A DNA stretch of 64,000 nucleotides from Chrysoperla carnea (Eukaryota > Arthropoda > Insecta > Neuroptera > Chrysopidae): NCBI RefSeq assembly GCF_905475395.1, contig NC_058340.1:62288181-62352180 (forward strand). Direction: 5' to 3'. Positions within the stretch are counted from its first letter, which is position 1. Every line of letters begins with the position of its first letter. The notes under the pieces are model-generated. The model saw nothing but the letters and a program-made list of their open reading frames with translations, was not told the DNA's origin and did no database searches. Positions 12,534 to 24,498 of the stretch are shown piece by piece. A program made the translations under genes and the position numbers.

Positions 12534-13352
12534 AAAATAATTTAGAGGTTTTAGCCTCGTTTACTGGAGTATCACATTAAAGCATCACATTAATTTCTCA
12601 TATTTTTTACATTTTAAAAATAAAAAATAATTTTTTTTTTTATTGTTTGAATGATTAAAAGATCAAAACTAATTGTAAGAAGAAACAAGTTTTTTTTTAC
12701 AAATACAATGCATTTTTTATTAATAGACATATAAATAAAATTTTTAAAGAAACTAAATGAGAATAAATATTAAATTTATAAAATGTGCAAGTGAGTGTAA
12801 AATGTCTAAAATGGTATTTTTACTAATTTTACAACATAGCAAGTATAGCGGATAAAAAATTATTTTCAATCTGGTACACAACTAAAATCTGCAATTTTAT
12901 AATTCAATATAAATAATTCTATCATTAGTTTCTGATTTTAATTTTAAATATACATTATATTGAAAATGAATCGTAATTTTTGGTGCTAAGAATCAGCTAA
13001 GTTCTTATAATTATTGTGGTATAAAAGATATCCATCTTAGTTATTATTAGCGCCCATCTACATAAATGCTACTTGCAAATTTAATTCAGATTTCATTTAA
13101 TATTTTTGATATTATTTGAATTTATGCAACCATAAGTCTATTAGCGATTGGATATATGATTAAAATATTTATTTTCGAACCTGTCCCATTTTAATTTATT
13201 TTCATCTGCAGTATTCCACCAAGGAAATTTCTAATAAAAGAATAACATGCATCACAGTAAAAGATGTTACAAAAATCAACTAATTAAGGAAAATGAAATA
13301 AATGACTCGATTTTTGCTAAAGCCTGGTGGAATGTGTTTCCTTTGTGTCAAA

Positions 13353-13903
13353 TATTATTAGCAAGCCATGAGTTAGTTGCGCAAATGTTTGTTTATATTT
13401 TATAACAAATAATAAATTATTAATTCAAAGAAACTGTCAATGAGTTAACTTAAAAAATTAATAAATAGGCAACATGAACCCATATAACAAACTAGAGTGG
13501 AGAGGGTAGCAAGAAAAAAAGCGCCTATAAAGGCACGATGACTTATCTTCGGTCGTTGTGTACTTTAGACTGCGCATCAGGATGTCTTTTGATTTCAATC
13601 AATTGAAAGTGATTGAAAACAATTTCAATTGTTACAATTGTGTAAACATCAACGACCAATGACTAGATCCCACGCAGATAAGCACCATAAATTCAGCCGC
13701 TGACACTTTTAGCTCGTCGTAGGAGTTTCACGTCCTTGTTATATGTATACGTATATGTGAGTGTCAAATAATCGAAAAACTATTAACGTATACGTAATAC
13801 AAGTTGCCTATTTGTTAACATTGACCGTTTCATTCAATTTACGCTTTATTGTTTATTAACAAATAGAAACATTTGCGCAACTAGCTCATGGCTTACTAAT
13901 GAT
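13353..13903. mobile_element. MITE-like element with long inverted ends
   Basis: The left end contains GCAAGCCATGAGTTAGTTGC and GCAAATGTTTGTTTA. The right end is its reverse complement with few mismatches. A second pair of inverted words (AATAGGCAAC near 13465 and GTTGCCTATT near 13803) extends the arms inward. The core is non-coding. Confidence 0.7.
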
Positions 13904-16900
13904 ATACTAGATACTACGGTGACATCTTTGATTGTACCAATGCGAAAGTTGTAAAGTTAAGATTAAACTGATACCTAGAATTATCACAAAAAGACATAAA
14001 TGTGATTAACTTTAGCAAAATAATTGCAAAAATTTTGTAAAAAAGAATCTTTTCAATGAATTTAATTACAATAAATATTCATTAAATAATTAAGTCTACA
14101 TTTATTGGAAATACGTGAAAACAGATATTTTTATTTGTAGGAAAAAAAACGCTTTCTCATATTTCAATGACAAGTAATGAAGACATGACACTTCACACAA
14201 TGTTTTGAAATTGAATTTTAAGTCGAACCAACAATCAGACATTGTTTTACAAAGCAAAAGAAAGTAAGATATTTTTTATCTTGTGAAACTTGCAAATAAT
14301 TGATTTGATAAGACAGATCATCGGACTTTTTATTCAGAATAATTCATTTTTTACAGGGCTTTTAAAAATAAGATCTTTTTTGTCTTATTCAAAAATCGTT
14401 AAGAAGAAAATATTTCGATAAGCAATTCAGTTTGATGAATATGACCTATAGAGGTAAGGCCTAAAACATTGCGATATCAGGACAAGTGTTGAATTTTATT
14501 GATAAATTACAACCAAAAATATCTACAACTCTGCTTATGTTAAATATACATATTTTCCTAAATAATATCTACTATTAACCAAAAATAATCAAAATTGGGT
14601 TAGTTTTTTACTGAAATTTATTGTATTTCGTTTATAATAATTTCTTCTAAAAGCATTGTAGATATATTAGACATGACCTTTTAGCCCTTCAGAGATTAGC
14701 TATTAATAGAAAAATAAAATATACAACTGATTACAATATATGTATTATTGTTTTTTTTTTTTTTTTCTGATATTGATGATGAGTAATGAGTAAACCGCTT
14801 TGTAATACGCATATAAACTTTTGGCTTGCGTTCCTAAATCATTCTGTCTAACATCATCAGTAGGCAACTCCAACGTTGATCATGTAAAATACATGATATG
14901 AAATGCCAAACTATGATGATATGATAGATGGACAATACGTACGGGCATAATAATTAATAAAGGAAAGCAAGTTTGATAATGAATAATAAGAGAGAAAGAT
15001 CTCGAACCTTAGATAATATTTTTTGAACACACATATCAGTACTACAACCATAGAATTTTATAAATGACTTCTTAGATTTCAATTTTTTAACCAATTAGAA
15101 CTTCTTTCGATTTTAAATTGTAAAAATTAAATTTCTAGATGGAATGTTGATTACACAATCGTTTGTTTTTTTACATCATGTAAGTAAAGAAAAGATAGCC
15201 ACTCTTACAAACAAAGTAATAAGACTATGTTTATTCTCATTCCCTCAGTGAATATAGTAATAAACAAACAAACACATACATATTATATGTACGTATAAAT
15301 TTAAAATATTTACAATACCTGTATACATACTATATAATAGTTACCAAACGGTTGACCGCAGTAGAGATAGATCAGATAAAGTAGGCGCGCACAGCTGTCT
15401 TCGTCTTTCTTATATACACTTACTGCGTTTCCTATGTCTATACAGCTCTATGATATTATCTCTATGGGAATCTATTTACCAAAAGTAGTACTAGGTATTT
15501 TTATATCTTTAAGTTTGTTCAGAATACATTTGGGGGTTCCCCATACTGTAAGGAACACGTAATAACTTCTTGTATATTCTAGTTTATTCCACTCAATATT
15601 TTAGTTTGTTTTACAGTCTACAAATAAATACAATGCTCTGCATTCTGAATATATTAATTTAAAATCAAATCAAAATTGATAAGTTTGTATATTTCATTCG
15701 AGTATCGTAGCATTAATAAACAAATGTGTAACATTGGTTTATAGTTTTTTACAAGATTGTTTTTATTAAGGTAAAATAATAATAATTATTATTTTTGTTT
15801 ATTAATAAGTTTATGTTTGTTATTATGATAAATACATAATATAGTTTATTTAAAATTCGCCCCACCCAAAAAAATTAATCACAAAAATAAAATAAAATAA
15901 TTTATTGAATAACAAAAAAATATTAAATTTTTTTATATTGTAATAATATCAAATTTCTGCAGAAAACTTATTACTTTCTAGGTATTCCTTACAAAAGTTA
16001 TGTGAAGCTATTTTTTTAAAGTGCGGAAATCTAGATTATTATCAGTAGCATTGTGAATAAGAATTCTTTAACATTAAAAGTTGATAAATTTTATCAACCA
16101 TATCAAAAACGTCCTCATTTTTCAAACTGTTTTTGATTTTTTTTTAAGTTTTAATAATTATGAATACGGTATATCGCATTTCCACTGTATAAAATTTGCC
16201 CCACTACACATCTGTTTTAAATATAGACTGATAACAAATTACAAGAATTGAAGAAATAAGATAAATAAAAAATATAACAAGCCCCCTTCCTCTACCATTT
16301 AATATCATAAATCTTGTTAAGCAGAACTAGACGGTTTGTCATGTGCTCAACAATAATTCAGTAAATCAGAATAAAAATCGGAACATTCGGACGTGCTATA
16401 GACAACCTATTCCTGCGGAACAAGCATGTAATAATGTAAATATAGTTTCATAGGTCGAATTTCGGGAAGGTGACAGCGAAATAATAAGTTTTGCAGAAAA
16501 TCAATTTTACTATAGTTTATTGTCTGAGCATTTTTTCTGTACGTGCTAATATTTACAGAAATATGTTCAAAGCTCTAAAACAAGAATTTTTAATTTTTCG
16601 ATTTCTTTTTAACAGCCTATTTTGCAACTTTGAACGTAAATGTATTTGTAAATTTAAAATTTAAAAAATAACAGTTAATTTTATTTTCTTCATTTTTCTA
16701 ATAGCGGCCTAGCAGTCTAAACAGCCTAATTCCTGATTCCTAACATCCAAAATCCATTCGTTTTGAAATTAACTTTCCGTGACGTTCTTATACCAAAACA
16801 TTTTGTTCGATAATACTTATTTTCTGAGCTATTTACATTTGTTAATCTATTTAAAAAGAAACCCATTCTGCACAAAATGAAGAAAATAGTTTTAAACTTA

Positions 16901-16988
16901 AAAAAGTTTTCTCGAAATTGCTCCGGAAACTGAGAAATATTATCTTACTAGATTAACTTAACAGTTTTTGTTTTTGTTCAGATTTACT

Positions 16989-18002
16989 ATGGAAAATTTA
17001 AAATGTGTTAAATGCCAAAAATATCTGAGTGTGCCAATATTCGTCTGTTGCAAGACGAAAAATTTCAATAAACCACACTTACAATGCGGAAAATGTTGTA
17101 ACAACGAGCAAACAACAAACAAACCAAGATGTTATTCTTGCTATAGAAATGGAGATAAAGAGACATACTTAGAACGGAGTTCTATTTTGATTGAAAAAGT
17201 AATTTTGCAATCAAAATATCCTTGTATTTATGAAGAAGAGGGCTGTACGTTTAATTTACGCATTGACCAAAAGGCTGAACATGAAAATAACGAATGTTTC
17301 TATCGCCCATTTAAATGTTCCATGGTAGGGACAAAGTTTTCAAAAGAATGGAAATGTAATTGGATTGATAAAGTCGAAAATTTTTATGATCATTTTCGTG
17401 AAAAACATGCTGACAATGTTTATAAATATACCAGCGATAAAAACGAACAAAAAATTCAAATGAATTTTTCTGAAAAATCTGTAAAAGATACTTTTTATTT
17501 ATTTTCTGCACATTTTCGATTATTTTGGCTAATACATCAATATAATCCAAATACAAAAAGAGCATATTGGACAATACAATATATTGGTCCGAAAAATAAA
17601 TCGACTAATTTTTTTTATGAATTTGAATTTTTTAAAATAAGTGATCCAATACGTAAATACAAAATCACTGAATATTGTGAAAGTCATATCGTAGATCACA
17701 CATCAACTTTTAGCGCGGGTAATTGTGTAGCGATTTCTTTTGACACATTATTCACTTTTTTGATAAACGGTGAAGTTACATTTCGTTTTCGAGTTTGCAA
17801 AAATAATAAATCAATTGATGATAAGAATATAGAGAAAAAGACAACTGAAATAACAATACCAAATTTACTAAATATTACAAATAATAATATTGGTAATATT
17901 ATTGGTTCTTCTCCAATTGCTACAAATGCGCCTCCATTAAATTTACCACTAGTGACACGCACATTCAGATCGAAAAGTGTGGTTGGAAAAAGGCGCCATT
18001 AA
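16989..18002 (+). CDS. SIAH/Sina-like RING finger protein, shorter paralogue
   Basis: A 337-residue protein from one exon. The RING is C6, C9, C20, H30, C33, C36, C48, C51, with a longer spacing than canonical SIAH between C20 and H30 and between C36 and C48. A SIAH-type finger follows (C-x6-C-x11-H-x4-C), then a Cys/His set ending H-x4-H. The C-terminal half carries the Sina substrate-binding pattern, including WTIQYIGPKNKSTNFFYEFE. An in-frame ATG at 16968 would add 7 residues, but an acceptor (pyrimidine tract then TTCAG, 16977-16981) lies between it and the ATG at 16989. I therefore take 16989 as the start and infer a 5' UTR intron, as in the paralogue about 5 kb upstream. There is no repeat tail or CaaX box. 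AATAAA is at 18177-18182. RING-dependent ubiquitin ligase activity is inferred from the family. Confidence 0.87.
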   Translation: MENLKCVKCQKYLSVPIFVCCKTKNFNKPHLQCGKCCNNEQTTNKPRCYSCYRNGDKETYLERSSILIEKVILQSKYPCIYEEEGCTFNLRIDQKAEHENNECFYRPFKCSMVGTKFSKEWKCNWIDKVENFYDHFREKHADNVYKYTSDKNEQKIQMNFSEKSVKDTFYLFSAHFRLFWLIHQYNPNTKRAYWTIQYIGPKNKSTNFFYEFEFFKISDPIRKYKITEYCESHIVDHTSTFSAGNCVAISFDTLFTFLINGEVTFRFRVCKNNKSIDDKNIEKKTTEITIPNLLNITNNNIGNIIGSSPIATNAPPLNLPLVTRTFRSKSVVGKRRH

Positions 18003-19000
18003 TTTTTTTTATAATCATCCATATCATATTTTTTTGAAAAAATATTCATTTTAATGTTATAATTTTTTGTACTATTATTTTAACGACAATATTATACTAA
18101 AGGAGTTCATTTTGTTAATTTAAGCATGTTAATTACTCCCAAAATATTTTATTTCATACTTTTTGTTACGTATATCAATAAAGATCTTTTAAAACTATGA
18201 AGCCATGTTTTATTATTTTTACAATTCCTTTATTAATAGTTGCGCACGAATTAGCCTTTTTTCTCTGAAGATTAAAAAAAGATCCTCTAGATGGCAGGAT
18301 ATATTTGTAGCGGATCTTTTTTTAATCTTCAGAGGAAAACTGAGATACAGCTCTCCATAAATTTGTAATTTTTTCGAAAAGAGTGAAAATTTCATACTTG
18401 GTTTATTTTAAACTCAGGCATAGAGGAAAATACTCATTTTATGGGTGAAATCATGGGAAAAGATGCCAAAGCAAATGTAATTAGCTGTAATGTAAGCAAA
18501 GAACGTTGTCTTTAAGCGATATCGTTCACTCACAAATCTTAAAAATCTAAAAAGAGAGAAAACTGCATTTTTCGCCAATTTGCTCTGTTTAGTTCTCATA
18601 ATGGTTTCAAGGTAGTTTGAAATAATAAATCATGTACATCCACAATAGTCCGAAAGCGAATCGCAAAATAACTTGTCTTATCGGTAATAGAGGTGAAGTG
18701 GGACCCAAAGGAACTATGTTTCTCTCGTTTTAAATTATGTATTATTTTATTATGTATCAAGTTCTGAAAATAAACATTTTCTTATTAATAACAGAACAAT
18801 CAGAAGTCATTTAGATCCTTTATCTTTACGTTATATATGGTAAATAGGCTCATTCTGTATGGGCAGGGGATATTTTAGGATTTCTTACGTATAGTGATTA
18901 TGCAACTTTTAATTATGAATTATGACAACATTAAATTAGGTTAGATTTTAAGTGACAGAAATTCAAATAACAATTTTTGGTTAGATAATAATAATAAACT
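18003..19000. other. Intergenic region with a perfect hairpin; Tfip11 5' region
   Basis: It contains the 3' UTR and AATAAA of the SIAH-like gene, a 23-bp perfect inverted repeat (18263-18334), and the sequence leading to the Tfip11 start. No other gene is visible. Confidence 0.6.
18263..18334. repeat. Perfect 23-bp inverted repeat forming a hairpin
   Basis: CTCTGAAGATTAAAAAAAGA followed by TCC (18263-18285) is exactly reverse-complemented at 18312-18334, around a 26-nt loop. The last A of the upstream gene's AATAAA is 81 bases before it. It could be a small foldback transposon remnant or a transcribed hairpin; sequence alone does not decide. Confidence 0.85.
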
Positions 19001-22000
19001 ATGTCGGGTGATGAAGTTGAAAAATTTGAAATAACAGATTATGATTTGGATAACGAATTTAATATAAATCGTCCACGAAGACGACCAACAAAACACCAAC
19101 AAATCTATGGTAAGTATTAGAATGGCTTAATTTTTACTGAGACGGTTTTCGATAAGTTATAATTTTCTACTTAACTTCACAAATAATTTCGTTTAATTTT
19201 AACATTAGTTTACCAAATTATTTTTGCACTTAAGGTATTTGGGCTGATGAAAGTGATGATGAAGATGACAATCGAAAATCAGGCCGATCGTCAAAATCTA
19301 AAGTGCCTAAAAATTATTCAGCACCAATTGGATTTGTTTCTGGTGGGATTCAAAATCAAAAGAAAAAAGATGGAGAGGATGAAAAATCCTCGGAAGATGA
19401 TGAGGAGTCAATTACGTTTAACAAAAAGTCAAAAAATTATGTAGCAAATAGTTCAAGTGAATCAGAAGACGATTCAAAACCCTCATTTAGTAGATCGGCT
19501 CAACAGTTCAATAATTTTACGGAAACTAGTCAAGAAACAGCTGGATTAAGAAAAACTGGCCGACCATCGTTAAATACACCGTTAATGACCAAAGGTGTTG
19601 GAAATTGGGAACGTCATACAAAAGGAATTGGTGCAAAACTTCTATTACAAATGGGCTACAAACCTGGTATGGGATTGGGTAAAGATTTACAGGGTATTGC
19701 AAGGCCTGTTGAGGCACACTTACGTAAAGGTCGTGGAGCAATCGGAGCTTATGGACCTGAAAAGGCTGCAAAAATTGCAGATGAAAAGGTAATATTTTTT
19801 TACAAAATTATTTTTTCGCACTCATAAAATTTTTTTCTGGTAAACTTTTAGGCTGATGATCGCGATGATAATTCAAAACAAGCAAAAGATAAACAAAATA
19901 AATGGAAAAAGGAAGGGGAAGTTGCAGCAAGTAAAAAAAGTCGGTATTATTATAAAAGTGTGGACGATGTAATTGAACGGGGTAAACAACCTGGGGCATA
20001 TCGAACGGTAGATTTAACAAGGTACATTATCAATTATATAATTTTGTCAGTTTCTGCCCAGTAGTTATTAGGTCCGAGAAATCTGATTAAATTAAAAAAA
20101 AAAGAAAAAAAGTGAAAACAAACAATTGACTGAGTTAATTGTTGAAATACCATGCATAGATAGTGTTGATTACTCTATCACATTACACATACATACATAT
20201 CACACATACTGATAGCCCCATATAATACATATGTACTATATATTTTACTCCTAATATGCGCCCTCACGGGTAAACAGTGATGTTTACGAAAAAATGTTTC
20301 AAACAAAAGTTGTTTATTTTTTAATAAAGAAGATTTTTTATATTTAAATCTTTGTTCTATCTCTAACGGTTTACAAGATTGATCCGACGGACCCATAGGT
20401 CAAGACGCCTAGAATTGACCTATGTTGCTCATTTACGAACTTGACCTCACGTTTTACGTCCTGAGTACGCTGTAAGAATTTCAGCTTGATATCTTTTTTC
20501 GTTTTTGAGTTATCGTGTTGGCAGACAGACGGACGGACGTGATTCTATGAATGAACACCTATACCAAAATTTTTTTCGTAGAATCAATATTTTTAAGCGT
20601 TACAAACTTTGGACTAAACTTAATTCATATATACATGGTATAAAAACTTTTAAATTTTATAATGAAAACAAAACGAAACGTTCATCTCGAAAATTTCCAC
20701 GCCATTTCAACTCAATAGAGTCTTTGAATTGCCGAGAACTATACAATAGATAAAAGTCGAATATTTAAGCTGTTTTAAAACTAATGTTTTGTACATTTTC
20801 TTCACAGTAATTTAAGTAAGGTGAAAGTCATTGATATGAGGGGTCCGGAACAACGTGTACTCAGTGGTTATCATGCTTTAAGTGGCCCTAAAAAACCAGA
20901 AGGAGAAGGTGAATTATTTGAAGATATTGTTCACAAAAAATGTTCAAACTTTGCGTTACCAGAACTGCAACATAATCTGGACCTACTTGTTGATATTTGC
21001 GAACAGGTAAAACTTGAAAGATTTATTTTTTATTTATGATAGAAATAGCGCTCTCTGTAGATGACGTATAAGCACATGATCTGTCAATTGGCGACAGTTC
21101 AATGTATAATTTACACTTTAACAAAATGAATTTACAACACAGAATTTACACTCGTTATTATTAAGTTTTCTAATAAAAAGCCGTAGAATAGTATAATTTA
21201 ATGAAATACCATATAAAATACAAGTAATTAATATCATACAGTATGTCAACAAATTTGACAAGCCCGTACTTTGATGTCACGTCCGTATAAAAATTTGAAT
21301 TTCCGTTTTAGAAATTTTTAAATGCCATCACTGAATTTGTACTCTTATTAATTAATTTTAAGTGATTAAAAAGATGTTAATTACTAAAATAATGATTTAG
21401 TTGAACTGTCCAGTCATTAAAGTTACGGAAGAAAAATATTTGAATCAAATTTAAATTTCATGAATATTCCCTATTTATAGGATATTATTTGGGTTGATCG
21501 AAAAAAGCGACATTGCTGTGATCGTGTTGTAGCATTAGAACAAGAACGTAAAGGATTAACAGAAGTTACAGAAAAACAAGGACGGCAAATGAAAACGTTA
21601 CAATCATTATTGGATATTGTCGAACGCTTGGTTGATCCATCTCATGCATTATCGTTACGACAAGTTGCTGATGAATTTAAAAACATACAAGAAAATTATT
21701 TTGAAGAATATTTAATATACGATTTGGGAGAATTAGCTCCAGGTCTTGTTGGTCCTTTGTTAACATCAGCGTTAGTCAGTTGGAATCCATTAACAGCACC
21801 AAATCAGTACACTGATGTATTTCAACAATGGAAGGAAATTCTCGATCAATCAAATCAACGGGGTACGCTTTCAGTTCATGCTCAAAGTGTATCGCAACCA
21901 TACAATAATTTAGTTTGGTCTACATGGATGCCGGTAATTCGTGCAACAGTATCCACATGGAGTCCACGTGATTGTGATCCATTGATACGTTTATTGGATA

Positions 22001-23974
22001 TTTGGAAACCAATTATACCAATGTGGATAATGGAAAATTTGTTAGAACAAGTAATTTTACCACAAATTAATTCAGAAGTGTTACAATGGAATCCATTAAC
22101 TGATACAGTTCCTATACATGTATGGATACATCCATGGATTCCGTTAATGGGCCAACGGTTACAAGATAGTGTGTATCCAATTATTGAAGATAAATTAGGA
22201 ACAGCTTTAACAAGTTGGCATCCATCAGATCGGTCTGCTAAATTAATGTTACGTCCGTGGCAACCAGCTATGTCTCCTGGTGCTTTTGCTGCATTTTTAC
22301 ATAAATATATTTTACCTAAACTTCAAGTCTGTTTGTCCAGCTTACATATTAATCCACATCAACAGCATTTAGGTATGTAATTTTCAAAAACTAATATAAT
22401 TATTATATAAATAATTATTTTTTATAGAGTCATAATTGTTAATTGCGAGTAACTTTTCTTAGTAACATTTCGCCAATTTATAAAAAAGAAGGGTAGTTTA
22501 CCAAAAATAAAAATAGTGATTCCAAATTTTTGGCTACCCTGTACATTATTAAGAAGTTTTAAATATGCGTATATACTTTTCAAAATAAGCAAAACTTCTT
22601 ATAAAGAATGACTTTTTTTCTTAAAATGCAAAATAAGAAAATTTACAAGTATAGTTACCTCTATCCGGGGACACACTATATGATAATGGAAAACAGTATA
22701 AAATCCATACTGTATAAATTTTTCAATTGTGATGATTAAATTTTTTATAGAAATATACTAATTTTTAGATGCTTGGAATTGGGTAATGGATTGGTCAGAT
22801 ATGTTAAGTCCTCAAGCAATGTCTATATTACTTGATAAATGTTTTTTGCCACGTTGGCTTCAAACTTTAGCGTTATGGTTAAATCAACAGCCAAATTATA
22901 CTGAAGTAACTGATTGGTTTATTGGTTGGAAAGGAATGTTTTCGGAGCAGTTACTACAACAACCAGCTGTTAAAGGTAAGAGTGTATTATTTAAAATCTA
23001 ATTAGCTGACGTAATTTATAAAATAATTTTGTTAACTAAGCAATGTCTCGCTTGGACTTTTGAAGTCTGCGAGTTTTCTACGTAATCCGACTTTGTAAAT
23101 CAATCCAAAATATAATTGTACACCAGCTGCAGTTATTGACACAATTTCATTTTTGTTTAATTGAAATATGGTTTTTCTAGTAAGAAAATAATAAATTTGT
23201 ATTACGCAAGCGTATGACTAGATTCTGTGTTACAATGAATGAATATTAATAAATAAATGATTATATTTTGTTTCTAGAGTGTTTTCGCAAAGCTTTAGAG
23301 TTAATGAACCGAGCAGTAAAACAACCAACTGGTCAACCTGGTGCACTTGAAACTGTATCATATTTAACAAATTTAGAAACCAATTTGCCACCACCACCGC
23401 CTCCAATTATTACAAATACACATTCAGAGGTAAATAGAATTTCATTAAACAAAGCACAATCCAACTGGCTCCCAAAAATTTCCAATTTATTTTGCTTTTG
23501 TTTTTTTATTGATAATAAGATATTATCACGATATAGCGATATCGATAACATCATATCGTGATGATATCTTGCCGTTATGAATAAACAAATGCAAGCTTTA
23601 AAAGTCTTCGAATTGAAAGTTGTTGGCCTGTTGGATGTAGGCTCTCAAAATTTTACAAAATCTATCTAAATTCATTATTTTAAATGTATACTATTTTATA
23701 TATGTTATTTTTTTTACAGACTTTGGCTCATGCTGTGCGTAATGCTAGCCAAATGCCACAAAGTTTAAGCTTTAAAGATATCATCGCAAAGAATTGTGAA
23801 GAGCGTGGTATATTATTTGTACCAATACCAAATCGTTATCGTGAAGCAAAACAAGTATATCGTATAGGAAATGGTTCAACACAATGTTATATCGATAAGA
23901 ATGTAGTATTTGCAACGACAAATGGTACAAATTGGGCACCCACAAATTTAAATAACTTATTGGATATTGCATAA
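19001..23974 (+). CDS. Tfip11: Tuftelin-interacting protein 11 (TFIP11/STIP, spliceosome disassembly)
   Basis: Eight exons: 19001-19109, 19235-19788, 19852-20021, 20808-21006, 21481-22372, 22769-22975, 23278-23429, 23720-23974. All introns are GT..AG and phases agree. The product is 845 residues (human TFIP11 is about 837). The N-terminus is acidic (TIP_N type, [12 protein letters not shown]). A G-patch lies at about residues 166-212, with [20 protein letters not shown]. The long C-terminal part has the GCFC-type repeats of Trp-Pro-Leu segments ([25 protein letters not shown]) and the family end [13 protein letters not shown]. The family protein works in the nucleus with the helicase DHX15/Prp43, which its G-patch stimulates, to release intron lariats from spent spliceosomes. 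The start ATG opens [15 protein letters not shown], as expected. Introns 3 and 4 hold family A and B repeats. AATAAA is at 24096. Confidence 0.95.
20110..20642 (-). repeat. Family A dispersed repeat in Tfip11 intron 3
   Basis: It is inverted relative to the HPF1 copy. It runs from AAGTGAAAACAAACAATTGA to ATATACATGGTATA and includes the words TTACGAAAAAATGTTTCAAA and TCTATCTCTAACGGTTTAC. It fills most of the 786-bp intron. There is no open frame of note. Confidence 0.8.
21048..21471 (-). repeat. Family B element filling Tfip11 intron 4
   Basis: It is inverted relative to the copy at 31312-31882. The end with CATGAATATTCCC is intact at 21471, 9 bases before exon 5. The other end is cut at the GCGCTCTCTGTAGATGACG words. 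It occupies 424 of the 474 bases of the intron. Confidence 0.8.
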
Positions 23975-24498
23975 TTTATACATTTAAATTTATTGATTAA
24001 AATTTAACAATATACGTCGGCGATAAATTTGGCGTATATTAAATTTTGAACACGCAGACAAATCTCTAAATAATGAATGTTATTTTCTGTTGGAAAATAA
24101 ATTTTCTTTTTAAAAAATTTATAGAGTTAAAATTATTTCTACATGAAAACTGTTATCCTAAATTTTGTTTTTTATTGTAAAAATATTATATATTATGTAT
24201 TTATTCATCATTGGATCGTAACTAACCTGAAAAATCGAAGATGATCGTTTATTGCTTTTGATTTTTTAAATTCTGTACGATTTGGAATAGTTCTTAAGTA
24301 ACAAAATATATCATAATTTAGGATAAAGAATGATGAATCTATTAAAATTAAGTAACAATTAGCCAAACATTTATTTTCAATAATTTTAATAAATGAAGTG
24401 AAGTGAACATGGCGAAGTGACTATTAATTTTTGCATTAAATTTATAATTTTAATCTGTACAAAAAAGTATGGTAAAAACAATTTTTTATTATATTAAA
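23975..24498. other. Convergent 3' UTR region of Tfip11 and Rep
   Basis: The two stop codons are 524 bp apart. AATAAA for Tfip11 is on + at 24096-24101. AATAAA for Rep is on - at 24490-24485, only nine bases after its stop. No other feature is seen. Confidence 0.6.

Larger units (their letters stand above)
11856..16988. other. Intergenic region between the two SIAH-like genes
   Basis: No gene is supported. It contains two inverted-repeat elements (11973-12533 and 13353-13903). A poly-T run lies at about 14750-14766, and the rest is AT-rich DNA with many stops in all frames. The end holds the apparent splice acceptor upstream of the second SIAH-like gene. Confidence 0.55.

Noticed and set aside
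16968-16988. Upstream in-frame ATG for the second SIAH-like gene
   Set aside because: A pyrimidine tract and TTCAG lie between it and the ATG at 16989, and the residues it would add are not family-like.
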